DNA of 64,000 bases from Streptomyces sp. NBC_01485 (GCF_036227125.1 NZ_CP109435.1:2356001-2420000), one strand, 5' to 3'. Counted from the first letter of the stretch, positions 32,451 to 41,998 are shown. Made by a program: numbers and translations. Notes: generated from the letters alone by a model not told the origin.

Positions 32451-35400
32451 ATGACAACGCCGACGTACCGCCAGGTGCCCGCCCAGGTCGACCTGCCCGC
32501 CCTCGAGCACGCGGTGCTCGACTTCTGGCGCGAGCAGAAGATCTTCGCCAGGAGCCTGGAGCAGTCCGAGGGCCGCCCCGAGTGGGTGTTCTACGAGGGC
32601 CCGCCCACCGCCAACGGCATGCCCGGCGCCCACCACATCGAGGCACGCGTCTTCAAGGACGTCTTCCCCCGCTTCCGCACCATGCGCGGCTACCACGTGG
32701 CCCGCAAGGCCGGCTGGGACTGCCACGGCCTCCCGGTCGAGCTGGCGGTGGAGAAGGAGCTCGGCTTCGCCGGCAAGCAGGACATCGAGGCGTACGGCAT
32801 CGCCGAGTTCAACGCCAGGTGCCGCGAGTCCGTGACCCGGCACACCGACGCCTTCAGCGAACTGACGACCCGCATGGGCTACTGGGTCGACCTCGACGAC
32901 GCCTACCGGACCATGGACCCGGAGTACGTCGAGTCGGTCTGGTGGTCGCTCAAGGAGATCTTCGGCAAGGGCCTGCTGACCCAGGACCACCGCGTCGCCC
33001 CCTGGTGCCCCCGCTGCGGCACCGGCCTCTCCGACCACGAGCTGGCCCAGGGCTACGAGACGGTCGTCGACCCCTCCGTGTACGTCCGTTTCCCCCTCAC
33101 CTCCGGTCCCCTCGCCGGCGAAGCCGCGCTCCTCGTCTGGACGACGACGCCCTGGACGCTGGTCTCCAACACGGCCATCGCCGCGCACCCCGACGTCACC
33201 TACGTCGTCGCGACCGACGGCGAGGAGAAGCTCGTCGTCGCCGAGCCGCTGCTCGCCAAGGCGCTCGGCGAGGGCTGGGAGACCACCGGCCAGTCCTTCA
33301 CCGGCGCCGAGATGGAGCGCTGGTCGTATCAACGTCCGTTCGAGCTGGTCGAGTTCCCGGCGGGCGTGGAAACCCACTACGTGGTGAACGCCGAGTACGT
33401 CACGACCGAGGACGGCACGGGTCTGGTCCACCAGTCCCCCGCCTTCGGCGAGGACGACCTCAAGGTGTGCCGCGCCTACGGCCTGCCGGTGGTGAACCCG
33501 GTCCGCCCCGACGGCACCTTCGAGGAGTCCGTCCCCATGGTCGGCGGCGTCTTCTTCAAGAAGGCGGACGAAAAGCTCACCGAGGACCTCCAGCAGCGCG
33601 GCCTCCTCTTCAAGCACATCCCGTACGAGCACAGCTACCCGCACTGCTGGCGCTGCCACACCGCGCTCCTCTACTACGCGCAGCCGTCCTGGTACATCCG
33701 CACGACGGCCGTCAAGGACCGCCTCCTCCAGGAGAACGAGAAGACCAACTGGTTCCCGGACACGGTCAAGCACGGCCGCTTCGGCGACTGGCTGAACAAC
33801 AACATCGACTGGGCGCTGTCCCGCAGCCGCTACTGGGGCACCCCGCTGCCCATCTGGCGCTGCGAGGACGACCACCTCACGGTCGTCGGCTCCCGCGCGG
33901 AGCTCACCGGACTGACCGGCGCCGACCAGTCGGAGCTGGACCCGCACCGCCCGTACATCGACGCGGTCACCTTCGCCTGTCCCCAGGACGACTGCGGGCG
34001 GACGGCCACGCGCGTGCCGGAGGTCATCGACGCCTGGTACGACTCGGGTTCGATGCCGTTCGCGCAGTGGGGCTACCCGTACAAGAACAAGGACCTGTTC
34101 GAGTCCCGCTACCCGGCGCAGTTCATCTCCGAGGCCATCGACCAGACCCGCGGCTGGTTCTACACGCTGATGGCGGTCGGCACCCTGGTCTTCGACAAGT
34201 CCTCGTACGAGAACGTCGTCTGCCTGGGCCACATCCTCGCCGAGGACGGCCGCAAGATGTCCAAGCACCTGGGCAACACCCTGGAGCCGATCCCGCTCAT
34301 GGACCGGCACGGCGCCGATGCCGTCCGCTGGTTCATGGCCGCCGGCGGCTCCCCGTGGGCGGCCCGCCGGGTGGGCCACGGCACCATCCAGGAGGTCGTC
34401 CGCAAGACGCTCCTGACGTACTGGAACACGGTCGCCTTCCAGGCCCTGTACGCCCGTACGTCCGGCTGGGCGCCCAGCGAGGCCGACCCGGCCCCCGCCG
34501 ACCGGCCCGTCCTGGACCGCTGGCTGCTGTCGGAGCTGCACGCCCTCACCGACCAGGTGACCCAGGCCCTGGAGGCCTACGACACCCAGCGCGCCGGCAA
34601 GCTGCTCTCGGCGTTCGTCGACGACCTGTCCAACTGGTACGTCCGCCGCTCCCGCCGCCGCTTCTGGCAGGGCGACAAGGCCGCGCTGCGCACCCTGCAC
34701 GAGGTCGTCGAGACGGTCACGAAGCTGATGGCCCCGCTGACCCCGTTCATCACCGAGCGGGTCTGGCAGGACCTCGTCGTACCCGTCACCCCGGACGCAC
34801 CGGCGTCCGTCCACCTCTCCTCCTGGCCGGCGGCGGACCTCTCCGCGATCGACCCGGAGCTGTCGAAGCAGATGGTCCTGGTCCGCCGCCTGGTGGAGCT
34901 GGGCCGCGCCACGCGCGCGGAGTCGGGCGTCAAGACCCGCCAGCCGCTGCGCCGCGCCCTGATCGCGGTCACCGGCTTCGACGCCCTCTCCGCCGAACTG
35001 CACACGCAGATCACGGAGGAGCTGAACGTCGAGTCCCTGGCCTCCCTCTCCGAGGTCGGCGGGTCACTGGTCGACACCACCGCCAAGGCCAACTTCCGGG
35101 CCCTGGGCAAGCGGTTCGGCAAGCGCGTCCAGGACGTCGCCAAGGCCGTCGCCAACGCCGACGCGGCCGCGCTGTCCCTCGCCCTGCGCGAGGGCACGGC
35201 GTCCGTGGAGGTCGACGGCGAGACGGTCACGCTCGCCCCGGACGAGGTGATCATCACGGAGACCCCGCGCGAGGGCTGGTCGGTCGCCTCCGACTCCGGC
35301 GCCACGGTCGCCCTCGACCTGGAGATCACCGAGGAACTGCGCCGCGCGGGCCTGGCCCGGGACGCGATCCGCCTGATCCAGGAGGCCCGCAAGAACAGCG

Positions 35401-35600
35401 GCCTCGACGTCGCCGACCGCATCGCGCTGCGCTGGACCGCGACCGACCCGGCCACCGCCGACGCCCTGGACGGTCACGCCGGCCTGATCGCCGACGAGGT
35501 CCTCGCCACGGACTTCGCCCAGGGTGTGGCCGACGACACGTACGGCACGCCGTTCACCGACGAGGGCCTGACACTGACGTTCCGCCTGCGCAAGGCGTAG
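32451..35600 (+). CDS. ileS: Isoleucyl-tRNA synthetase, IleS2 type with altered HIGH motif
   Basis: Class I aminoacyl-tRNA synthetase, 1049 residues, the long eukaryote-like type. The first signature reads PGAHH (Gly59-Ala60-His61-His62), a GxHH arrangement instead of the canonical HxGH. The KMSKS loop is GRKMSKHLGN near residue 602. The CP1 editing domain spans ~190-390, with anticodon-binding and C-terminal domains after ~640. IleS2 enzymes are naturally little sensitive to mupirocin, and GxHH variants have been described as hyper-resistant. ATG lies 10 nt after GGAGG, which the T-box leader can sequester. Confidence 0.98.
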   Translation: MTTPTYRQVPAQVDLPALEHAVLDFWREQKIFARSLEQSEGRPEWVFYEGPPTANGMPGAHHIEARVFKDVFPRFRTMRGYHVARKAGWDCHGLPVELAVEKELGFAGKQDIEAYGIAEFNARCRESVTRHTDAFSELTTRMGYWVDLDDAYRTMDPEYVESVWWSLKEIFGKGLLTQDHRVAPWCPRCGTGLSDHELAQGYETVVDPSVYVRFPLTSGPLAGEAALLVWTTTPWTLVSNTAIAAHPDVTYVVATDGEEKLVVAEPLLAKALGEGWETTGQSFTGAEMERWSYQRPFELVEFPAGVETHYVVNAEYVTTEDGTGLVHQSPAFGEDDLKVCRAYGLPVVNPVRPDGTFEESVPMVGGVFFKKADEKLTEDLQQRGLLFKHIPYEHSYPHCWRCHTALLYYAQPSWYIRTTAVKDRLLQENEKTNWFPDTVKHGRFGDWLNNNIDWALSRSRYWGTPLPIWRCEDDHLTVVGSRAELTGLTGADQSELDPHRPYIDAVTFACPQDDCGRTATRVPEVIDAWYDSGSMPFAQWGYPYKNKDLFESRYPAQFISEAIDQTRGWFYTLMAVGTLVFDKSSYENVVCLGHILAEDGRKMSKHLGNTLEPIPLMDRHGADAVRWFMAAGGSPWAARRVGHGTIQEVVRKTLLTYWNTVAFQALYARTSGWAPSEADPAPADRPVLDRWLLSELHALTDQVTQALEAYDTQRAGKLLSAFVDDLSNWYVRRSRRRFWQGDKAALRTLHEVVETVTKLMAPLTPFITERVWQDLVVPVTPDAPASVHLSSWPAADLSAIDPELSKQMVLVRRLVELGRATRAESGVKTRQPLRRALIAVTGFDALSAELHTQITEELNVESLASLSEVGGSLVDTTAKANFRALGKRFGKRVQDVAKAVANADAAALSLALREGTASVEVDGETVTLAPDEVIITETPREGWSVASDSGATVALDLEITEELRRAGLARDAIRLIQEARKNSGLDVADRIALRWTATDPATADALDGHAGLIADEVLATDFAQGVADDTYGTPFTDEGLTLTFRLRKA

Positions 35601-35628
35601 GGCGCAGGTCGTACCAGGTCGTACTACG

Positions 35629-35662
35629 AGGGCCCGGTTTCCCTTCGGGGGCCGGGCCCTCC
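35629..35662 (+). terminator. ileS terminator hairpin
   Basis: gagggcccgg (35629-35638) pairs with ccgggccctc (35653-35662), and the inner CCC-TTCG-GGG can extend the stem. It lies 29 bp after the ileS stop. Confidence 0.85.
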
Positions 35663-35711
35663 CGTTCGTCCGGCAGGCGAACCCCGCCGTGATCGCTGTC
35701 AACACGCGTAA

Positions 35712-35755
35712 AAAGGGCGGGACCCCGGAGGAAAAATTCCGGGGTCCCGCCCTTT
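35712..35755. terminator. Second, bidirectional terminator between ileS and divIVA
   Basis: Perfect 18-bp stem (35712-35729 with 35738-35755) around an 8-nt A-rich loop. The arms begin AAA and end TTT, so either strand yields a U-run. It insulates the convergent ileS and divIVA transcripts. Confidence 0.93.
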
Positions 35756-35790
35756 GAACGCTGCCGACGCCTAAGGCGTACTACTGGCCG

Positions 35791-37101
35791 TCAGTTGTCG
35801 TCCTCGTCGATCAGGAAGCCGCGCATCGGCGAGGGAGCCTGGCCCATCGGGGAGGGACCCTGCGGACGTACCGGCGCCATCGGCTGAGTCATCGCCGGGG
35901 ACATCTGCTGCTGCTGTCCGCCGTAGGACGGAGCGGCCGGGCTCGGTGCGCCCATGCCCGGGTTGCCGCCGTAGGACGGGGCGCTCGCGCCGGCCGGAGC
36001 CATCGAAGGCGCCGGGGACGGCGGCAGGGAGGCAGCGGCCGGGGCACGCGGCGGAGCGAGGGAGTCGTCGGCCTGGGTCTCCAGCTGGCGCAGCTGGGAC
36101 TCGAGGTAGGACTTCAGGCGCGTACGGTACTCGCGCTCGAAGCCACGCAGGTCCTCGACCTTGCGCTCCAGCGTCGCGCGGGCGGACTCCAGGGAGCCCA
36201 TGGCGACGCGGTGCTTCTCCTGCGCGTCCCGCTCCAGGGCGTCGGCCTTGGCACGGGCGTCACGCTCGAGACCCTCGGCACGCGAACGCGCCTCGCCGAC
36301 GATCTTGTTGGCCTCGGAACGGGCCTCGGCGATCGCCTGGTCGGCGGTCTGCTGGGCCAGCGAGAGGACACGGGCGGCGCTGTCGCCACCGGGGCCCTGA
36401 CCGGGGCCGCCCATCGGACCACCCATGGGGCCGCCCATCGGGCCACCCATCTGCTGCTGCATGGGCTGGCCGCCCATCGGACCCTGGCCCATCGGACCCT
36501 GACCCATCGGGCCCTGGCCCATCGGACCTTGACCCATGGGGCCCTGACCCATCGGGCCGGGACCCTGCGGACCACCCTGGCCGCCGCCGGGACCGGCGGG
36601 CAACTGCGGGGCACCGCTCGGCAGCTGGGGCGGGCCACCCATGGGGCCGCCCATCTGCTGCTGCGGCGGGCCCGATATGCCGGCGGGCACCGGGCCGCCG
36701 GGGCCTCGCATGCCCTGCTGCGGCATTCCCTGCGGAGGCATTCCCTGCTGGGGCATGCCCTGCTGCTGCATACCGCCCTGCATACCGCCTTGCTGCATGC
36801 CACCCTGCTGTTGCATGCCGCCCTGCTGCATACCGCCTTGCTGCTGCATGCCACCTTGCTGCTGCATGCCGCCCTGCTGCTGGTCCTGCTCCGGAGGCTT
36901 GCGCATGTTCTGCTGGTTCTGGGCAGCAGCACGCGTCGCCGCGGCCAGTTTGGCGCGCAGGTCCTCGTTCTCCCGGAGCAGGCGGGTCAGTTCGGCTTCG
37001 ACCTCGTCGAGGAAGGCATCGACCTCGTCCTCGTCATAGCCTTCTCGGAGGCGGACGGTCGTGAACTGCTTGTTCCGCACGTCCTCGGGGGTCAACGGCA
37101 T
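35791..37101 (-). CDS. divIVA: Polar growth determinant DivIVA
   Basis: Coiled-coil scaffold that binds curved membrane at hyphal tips and directs tip extension and branching; essential in Streptomyces. 436 residues. The N-terminal DivIVA domain is [20 protein letters not shown] (residues ~3-22) plus a first coiled coil to ~60. Residues ~71-236 are a Gln/Gly/Pro/Met linker made of GGMQQ and GPMGQ repeats. The second coiled coil runs ~242-350 ([20 protein letters not shown]...). A Pro-rich tail ends in [12 protein letters not shown]. It is last in the ftsZ-ylmD-ylmE-sepF-ylmG-divIVA series, 52 bp after ylmG. Confidence 0.98.
   Translation of the reverse strand: MPLTPEDVRNKQFTTVRLREGYDEDEVDAFLDEVEAELTRLLRENEDLRAKLAAATRAAAQNQQNMRKPPEQDQQQGGMQQQGGMQQQGGMQQGGMQQQGGMQQGGMQGGMQQQGMPQQGMPPQGMPQQGMRGPGGPVPAGISGPPQQQMGGPMGGPPQLPSGAPQLPAGPGGGQGGPQGPGPMGQGPMGQGPMGQGPMGQGPMGQGPMGGQPMQQQMGGPMGGPMGGPMGGPGQGPGGDSAARVLSLAQQTADQAIAEARSEANKIVGEARSRAEGLERDARAKADALERDAQEKHRVAMGSLESARATLERKVEDLRGFEREYRTRLKSYLESQLRQLETQADDSLAPPRAPAAASLPPSPAPSMAPAGASAPSYGGNPGMGAPSPAAPSYGGQQQQMSPAMTQPMAPVRPQGPSPMGQAPSPMRGFLIDEDDN
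36394..36891 (-). repeat. Tandem repeats encoding the DivIVA linker
   Basis: In-frame repeats inside divIVA. The first block encodes GGMQQ(Q) units (residues ~77-115), then MPQQG-type units, then about five GPMGQ units (residues ~182-210) and GGPM units (~219-232). Near-identical DNA copies make this segment prone to length change. Confidence 0.9.
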
Positions 37102-37153
37102 CTCTTCACCTCAACGTAGTCGTCGGCATCGGCAAGACGGTAGTTCACATCGC

Positions 37154-37438
37154 TCACAGCTGGCTCACGATCGAGATCAGGATGTAGACGATGATCATCA
37201 GTACGAAGAAGGACAGATCGAGCGCCACGCCCCCGAGACGCAACGGCGGGATGACCCGCCGTAGGAGCTTGAGCGGTGGATCGGTGACAGTGTAGGTGGC
37301 CTCCAGAACGACCACCATCGCCTTGCCGGGCTGCCATGAGCGGGCGAACTGGAAGACGTAGTCCATGACCAACCGGAAGATGAGCACGATGAGGAAGACC
37401 ATCAGCGCGATGTAGACAACATCCAGGACCACGCTCAT
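37154..37438 (-). CDS. ylmG: YggT-family membrane protein
   Basis: 94 residues, two YggT helices: VVLDVVYIALMVFLIVLIF and LSFFVLMIIVYILISIVSQL, separated by a loop with ATYTVTDPPLKLLRRVIPP, the family hallmark. YlmG proteins sit between sepF and divIVA in Gram-positive bacteria and are linked to septum or nucleoid organisation. ATG at 37438, with GGGAGAGGG upstream. The 73-bp gap to sepF contains three 10-bp phased repeats. Confidence 0.93.
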   Translation of the reverse strand: MSVVLDVVYIALMVFLIVLIFRLVMDYVFQFARSWQPGKAMVVVLEATYTVTDPPLKLLRRVIPPLRLGGVALDLSFFVLMIIVYILISIVSQL

Positions 37439-37460
37439 GTTCGGTGCTTCCCTCTCCCCA

Positions 37461-37490
37461 TGCTCTGTACCGCTTCGTACTTCTTTGTAC
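37461..37490. repeat. Three 10-bp phased repeats upstream of ylmG
   Basis: Three consecutive 10-bp blocks, tgctctgtac, cgcttcgtac and ttctttgtac, each ending in GTAC. The spacing equals about one helical turn, so the shared GTAC faces are on the same side of the DNA. They lie 23-52 bp upstream of the ylmG start. Possible protein-binding site, not assignable to a known regulator. Confidence 0.55.
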
Positions 37491-37511
37491 TGCCGTATCC
37501 GGTCGTGCGTC

Positions 37512-38153
37512 TCAGCTCTGGTTGAAGAACCCGCCCTCTGCGATGCGGGCCTTGTCCTCCGCCGTGACATCGACGTTAGCAGGCGACAACAGGAACACCT
37601 TCTGCGTCACCCGCTCGATGCTTCCGTGAAGACCAAACACCAAACCGGCCGCAAAGTCGACAAGTCGCTTTGCGTCTGTGTCATCCATCTCAGTCAGATT
37701 CATGATCACCGGGGTGCCCTCACGGAAGTGTTCCCCGATGGTACGGGCCTCGTTGTAGGTCCGGGGGTGAAGTGTGGTGATCCGGTACGGCTCTCGTTCC
37801 GACACGACCTTGGGCATGATCACCGGTGCGTTCTTCTCCAGGGACTGACGTTCTTGTGTGATGGATGCCACGGGCGCGATGCGCGCCGGACGCCCGGATT
37901 CAGCGCCGAGCGAAGACGATCGGGCCACCGGCTCACGCGGAGCGGGCGGCTGCACGATTCGCATCTCTTCGTCTCTTTGGGACTGATGTGCACCGTGGGA
38001 CTGGTGAGCCGGCTCGTGTCGCCGGTGGTCCCGCTCGGGCTCAGGGTCGAGCTCGGGTTCGAAGTCGTCGTCGGGGTCGAATCCCCGGCCGTCGTACCCA
38101 TCGTCCTCCACGAGGCCGAGGTAGACCGCCATCTTGCGCATCGCGCCGGCCAT
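37512..38153 (-). CDS. sepF: Cell division protein SepF
   Basis: 213 residues. The N-terminal amphipathic membrane-binding helix ([18 protein letters not shown]) is followed by an acidic/His-rich linker (~20-110) and the C-terminal SepF domain (~125-205): [60 protein letters not shown]. SepF anchors FtsZ to the membrane; since no ftsA is present here, it is the likely Z-ring tether. ATG at 38153 lies 9 nt after GGAGG. Separated from ylmE by a 127-bp gap that probably holds its own promoter. Confidence 0.97.
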   Translation of the reverse strand: MAGAMRKMAVYLGLVEDDGYDGRGFDPDDDFEPELDPEPERDHRRHEPAHQSHGAHQSQRDEEMRIVQPPAPREPVARSSSLGAESGRPARIAPVASITQERQSLEKNAPVIMPKVVSEREPYRITTLHPRTYNEARTIGEHFREGTPVIMNLTEMDDTDAKRLVDFAAGLVFGLHGSIERVTQKVFLLSPANVDVTAEDKARIAEGGFFNQS

Positions 38154-38280
38154 TCTCTGAGTCCTCCGCTCTGTGGTGGATCGACTTTCGACTGCCAAGT
38201 CCCGCGATCCACGTGGCCCTTGTACCCGCCATCGGCGGTAATGACCATATTTTCTGCTGTGGTCCGACTTCCTGGCGACG

Positions 38281-39000
38281 TTACCCGAGCCTGGGGCGGA
38301 CTCCGAGTACCGAGGTGCCGACGCGTACATGTGTCGCTCCGGCCGCCACGGCCTCCTCGAGGTCCGCACTCATCCCTGCGGACACCATGTTCGCAGCCGG
38401 ATGGACTCGGCGCAGGTCAGTCGACAAATCCATCAACCGCCCGAACGCCGCCCGTTGGCGCCCCGCGTACTCCCCGGTCAGGGGTGCGACGGTCATCAGT
38501 CCGTCAAGCCGCAGCCCCGGGGAGCCGGCGACCAGAGCGGCCAACTCCTCGATGCCGCCGGGGGCCACGCCGCCCCGCTCACCCCGCTCGCTCAGCCCGG
38601 CGTCGAGGGCCACCTGGATCAGACAGCCCACCTCGCGCCCGGCGCGCACGGCCTCCTTCGACAGGGCCGTCACCAGCCTGGCCCGGTCGACCGACTGCAC
38701 CACATCCGCGTAACCGACCACGGAGCGCACCTTGTTGGTCTGCAACTGGCCGACGAAGTGCCACTGGAGGGGCAGGTCGGCGCAGTCTGCCGCCTTGGGC
38801 GCCGCGTCCTGGTCCTTGTTCTCGGCGACCTGGCGCACACCGAGCTCCGACAGGATCCGCACATCGCTCGCCGGGTAGGTCTTGGTGACCACGACCAGGG
38901 TCACCTCGTCCCGCTTGCGGCCGGCGGCCGCACACGCGGCGGCGATGCGCTCCTCCACCTTCGCCAGGTTCGCGGCGAGTTCGTCCCTACGGTCGGTCAT
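38281..39000 (-). CDS. ylmE: YggS/YlmE family PLP-binding protein
   Basis: 239 residues, alanine-racemase-like barrel binding PLP (PLPHP family). The cofactor lysine is in [12 protein letters not shown] (~residue 40), with [13 protein letters not shown] and the C-terminal [20 protein letters not shown] phosphate-binding loop. These proteins regulate PLP homeostasis and have no known catalytic reaction. The ATG at 39000 is 5 bp after the ylmD stop, in the conserved ftsZ-ylmD-ylmE-sepF order. Confidence 0.95.
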   Translation of the reverse strand: MTDRRDELAANLAKVEERIAAACAAAGRKRDEVTLVVVTKTYPASDVRILSELGVRQVAENKDQDAAPKAADCADLPLQWHFVGQLQTNKVRSVVGYADVVQSVDRARLVTALSKEAVRAGREVGCLIQVALDAGLSERGERGGVAPGGIEELAALVAGSPGLRLDGLMTVAPLTGEYAGRQRAAFGRLMDLSTDLRRVHPAANMVSAGMSADLEEAVAAGATHVRVGTSVLGVRPRLG

Positions 39001-39005
39001 GCCCG

Positions 39006-39734
39006 TCAGCCCAGCCAGACATATCCCGCGAGTCGCCCCGTGGAGCGGTCGCGGCGGTACGAGAAGTGGTCCTTCGACTCGCGGGTGCACACCGGCGACG
39101 CCTCCCGGTCGGGCACCCCGAGCCGGTCGAGCTGCGCGTGCACCCCGGCGGTCACGTCGACCGCGGGAGTGCCCCAGCTCGTCTCGGCGTGCGCGGCCGG
39201 TTCGACGGCGGCGACCTCGGCGCGCATCTCCTCCGGCACCTCGTAGCACCGGCCGCACACGGCGGGTCCGGTGCGGGCGACGATCCGGGAGGGGTCGGCG
39301 CCGAGCGACTCCATCGCGTCGATCGCGGCGGGCACGATCCCCTTGACCATGCCGGGGCGCCCGGCGTGGGCCGCGGCGACGACGCCGGCGACCGGGTCGG
39401 CGAGCAGCACCGGCACGCAGTCGGCGGTCAGCACGGCGAGCGCGAGTCCGCGCGTCGCGGTCACCAGACCGTCGACCGGCGGGGTGGCCGCGGTGGTCCA
39501 CGGGCCCTCGACCTCGGCGACGTCGTTGCCGTGCACCTGGTTCATCCAGACCACCCGGCCGGGGACGAGCCCCAGCGACCTGGCGGCCAGCTCACGGTTG
39601 GCGCGCACGGCCTCGGGGTCGTCGCCGACCGCTCCGCCGAGGTTGAGCTGCTCATACGGAGCGGCGCTCACCCCGCCCCACCGGTCGGTGAAGGCGAAGT
39701 GCGCGCCGCTCGCGCTCTCGCGCTGTCCTATCAC
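39006..39734 (-). CDS. ylmD: Peptidoglycan editing factor / YfiH-type purine nucleoside phosphorylase
   Basis: 242 residues, PgeF/YfiH (laccase-domain) family. Metal and catalytic motifs: [29 protein letters not shown] and [12 protein letters not shown] give the His-Cys-His set. Members act on purine nucleosides, and PgeF in E. coli influences fidelity of peptidoglycan precursors. Here [11 protein letters not shown] has R where many have W. The GTG at 39734 overlaps the ftsZ stop as GTGA, so it is translationally coupled to ftsZ. Confidence 0.93.
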   Translation of the reverse strand: MIGQRESASGAHFAFTDRWGGVSAAPYEQLNLGGAVGDDPEAVRANRELAARSLGLVPGRVVWMNQVHGNDVAEVEGPWTTAATPPVDGLVTATRGLALAVLTADCVPVLLADPVAGVVAAAHAGRPGMVKGIVPAAIDAMESLGADPSRIVARTGPAVCGRCYEVPEEMRAEVAAVEPAAHAETSWGTPAVDVTAGVHAQLDRLGVPDREASPVCTRESKDHFSYRRDRSTGRLAGYVWLG

Positions 39735-40927
39735 TTCAGGAAGTCCGGCACGTCCAGCTCCTCGGCCGCGCTGTCCGAGTAGGTCCGCGACGGCGGGACC
39801 GGCGGGGAGACCGGGTGGTCGGCCACCGGCTCGGGGGCCGGCTCCGGGTCCTCCTTCGGGGTCACGCTGCCGAGCGAGCCGAAGGACGGGCGGCTCTCGT
39901 TCTGCCGTACCGGAGTGGGCTCGTCGCGGCGGGCCGAGGACGAGGACGAACCCATGACGGTCTCCCGGCGGGTCGGGGGCTGCCCCCCGTCGAAGCCGGC
40001 CGCGATGACGGTGACCCGGACCTCGTCGCCGAGCGCGTCGTCGATGACCGCGCCGAAGATGATGTTGGCCTCGGGGTGGGCGGCCTCGCTGACCAGTTGG
40101 GCGGCCTCGTTGATCTCGAACAGGCCGAGGTCGGAGCCGCCGGAGATGGAGAGCAGGACGCCCCGGGCGCCGTCGATGGAGGCCTCCAGGAGCGGCGAGG
40201 AGATCGCCATCTCGGCGGCGGCCACCGCGCGGTCGTCGCCGCGGGCCGAGCCGATGCCCATGAGGGCCGAACCGGCCTCGGACATGACCGACTTGACGTC
40301 GGCGAAGTCCAGGTTGATCAGACCGGGGGTGGTGATGAGATCGGTGATGCCCTGAACGCCGGAGAGCAGGACCTGGTCGGCCGACTTGAAGGCGTCGAGG
40401 ACCGAGACCTGGCGGTCCGAGATGGACAGCAGCCGGTCGTTGGGGATGACGATGAGGGTGTCGACCTCTTCCCGGAGTTCGGCGATGCCGTCCTCCGCCT
40501 GGTTGGCGCGGCGCCGTCCCTCGAAGGTGAACGGGCGGGTGACCACGCCGATGGTGAGGGCGCCCAGGGAGCGGGCGATGTTGGCCACGACGGGCGCGCC
40601 GCCGGTGCCGGTGCCGCCTCCCTCGCCGGCCGTCACGAAGACCATGTCGGCCCCCTTGAGGACCTCCTCGATCTCCTCGCGGTGGTCCTCGGCGGCCTTG
40701 CGGCCGACGGCCGGGTTGGCGCCGGCGCCAAGGCCGCGGGTCAGTTCGCGGCCGACGTCGAGCTTGACGTCGGCGTCGCTCATCAACAGCGCCTGCGCGT
40801 CGGTGTTGATGGCGATGAACTCGACGCCCTTGAGACCGACCTCGATCATCCGGTTGATGGCATTGACACCACCGCCGCCGACACCGATGACTTTGATGAC
40901 TGCGAGGTAGTTCTGCGGTGCTGCCAC
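39731..40927 (-). CDS. ftsZ: Cell division GTPase FtsZ
   Basis: Tubulin homolog forming the Z ring; in Streptomyces it is needed for sporulation septa but not for growth. 398 residues. The nucleotide-binding GGGTGTG lies at residues 103-109, NTDAQAL near 41, and the T7 loop is [11 protein letters not shown]. The C-terminal variable linker (~317-385) is acidic and ends in DVPDFLK, the partner-binding tail. GTG start. The 276-bp upstream region carries a good promoter and an 8-bp inverted repeat, pointing to transcription independent of ftsQ. Confidence 0.99.
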   Translation of the reverse strand: MAAPQNYLAVIKVIGVGGGGVNAINRMIEVGLKGVEFIAINTDAQALLMSDADVKLDVGRELTRGLGAGANPAVGRKAAEDHREEIEEVLKGADMVFVTAGEGGGTGTGGAPVVANIARSLGALTIGVVTRPFTFEGRRRANQAEDGIAELREEVDTLIVIPNDRLLSISDRQVSVLDAFKSADQVLLSGVQGITDLITTPGLINLDFADVKSVMSEAGSALMGIGSARGDDRAVAAAEMAISSPLLEASIDGARGVLLSISGGSDLGLFEINEAAQLVSEAAHPEANIIFGAVIDDALGDEVRVTVIAAGFDGGQPPTRRETVMGSSSSSARRDEPTPVRQNESRPSFGSLGSVTPKEDPEPAPEPVADHPVSPPVPPSRTYSDSAAEELDVPDFLK

Positions 40928-41022
40928 GTCGAAGGCCTCTCGCCTCGAGTTACGTGTCGTCGCCTCGCAGGTGATGCGATCCGACGACTGATGCCGAATG
41001 GGACGGTCCGTTTCCCGACCCG

Positions 41023-41047
41023 AACCCTAACGGTGAAGTTTAGGGTT
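41023..41047. promoter_or_regulatory. Inverted repeat in the ftsZ upstream region
   Basis: AACCCTAA (41023-41030) and TTAGGGTT (41040-41047) are perfect 8-bp arms with a 9-nt spacer. It lies between the promoter at 41084-41113 and the ftsZ start, unusually AT-rich for this genome. Either an operator or a leader hairpin. Confidence 0.55.
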
Positions 41048-41083
41048 ACCAGTGTGTCTGTTCCTTGGAGTCTTCTGAACAGG

Positions 41084-41113
41084 ACACTAAGTCGACAAGT
41101 GGCGCCCGTTCAA
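41084..41113 (-). promoter_or_regulatory. ftsZ promoter candidate with overlapping WhiA-type GACAC
   Basis: Minus-strand TTGAAC (41113-41108), 18 nt, TAGTGT (41089-41084). The complementary strand at the -10 reads GGACACT; GACAC is the core of the sporulation regulator WhiA site, and ftsZ is a known WhiA/WhiB-dependent gene. Predicted start about 155 nt upstream of the GTG. Confidence 0.6.
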
Positions 41114-41203
41114 CGAACACGCCGAACCTCCCGTTTTTCTTTTCACCCTATGTGATCAGCCGTGTCCGTGCCCAACCAGGGTGCTGGCCTGCGCAGATGT
41201 GCG

Positions 41204-41998
41204 TCAACTCCCTGATGACGCAGGGGCGGTGGGAGCACTCACGTCGAAGTGCCGTGCGGCCGGGGCGGCTTTCATGAGTGCGGTGAGTGCGCGGCCCTTC
41301 GCCGCGCCCTTCTCGGCGCTCCCCCACGCGACCGTGCGGCCGCCCCTCAACTCCAGCGAGATGCCGTCGTACGAACGGACCTTGACCAGCCGGGTGTCCC
41401 GCGCGACGGCGGCCGGAAGGGAGCCGGCGGCCTTCACCGCCTCCCGCACCAGCCGCGCCTCGCCGAAGCGGCGCAGACTCGCGGCGGCCGAACGCGAGGA
41501 GGAAACGGCCATTTCCAGAAGCGGAACGCCTTTCGGAGCCTCGGAAACCGTGGCGAAACGGACGCCTTCGTCGTCCACTTCCATGAACTTCGCCCCTTTT
41601 TGGACAAGCAGAATCGGCGTCCGTTCGATCACTTTCAGGCCGATTCCATGAGGCCAGGAACGAACCACGTCAACCGAGTCGATTCGGGGCAGTTCCGTAC
41701 GCAACCGGGCTTCGATCGCATCGGTGTCGATGGAAATCAACGGCGATCCGACCGGTACGGCGGCGGCTTCGCGCACCTGTTGCGGCGTCAGCACGCTCGT
41801 GCCCGAGACGGAGACGCGCTCCACCCGCAGCCACTTGGAGCCGTACAGCACCCAGATGGCGCCCGCGCCGAGGAGCACGACGACCAGCGCGAGAATGATG
41901 ATCATACGAAGCCGGCGCGGCCCCAGCCGCCGGACAAGGGGCGGGCCGGACGACTCCTGCTGGCGTGCCCCGCGCTCGGCGGTGGCGGATCCGGCCAC
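41204..41998 (-). CDS. ftsQ: Cell division protein FtsQ
   Basis: 264 residues. Short cytoplasmic N-terminus, one membrane helix (MIIILALVVVLLGAGAIWVL, ~32-51), POTRA domain (LRVERVSVSGTSVLTPQQVR, then VVRSWPHGIGLKVIERTPI) and beta domain ending near RHFDVSAPTAPASSGS. It bridges early and late divisome proteins with FtsL and DivIC. GTG at 41998 is chosen from protein length; the stretch AAAGGGCAGGGAG precedes it. It follows murG by 26 bp with no murC in between. Confidence 0.95.
   Translation of the reverse strand: MAGSATAERGARQQESSGPPLVRRLGPRRLRMIIILALVVVLLGAGAIWVLYGSKWLRVERVSVSGTSVLTPQQVREAAAVPVGSPLISIDTDAIEARLRTELPRIDSVDVVRSWPHGIGLKVIERTPILLVQKGAKFMEVDDEGVRFATVSEAPKGVPLLEMAVSSSRSAAASLRRFGEARLVREAVKAAGSLPAAVARDTRLVKVRSYDGISLELRGGRTVAWGSAEKGAAKGRALTALMKAAPAARHFDVSAPTAPASSGS

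Noticed and set aside
31038..35003. Very long minus-strand open frame running across ileS into the DksA-like gene
   Set aside because: Only its last ~263 codons are the real DksA-type gene. The upstream part is the mirror of ileS and crosses its T-box leader.
40981..41203. Small RNA gene in the ftsZ upstream region
   Set aside because: Apart from the 8-bp dyad there is no terminator or independent promoter to define an RNA.
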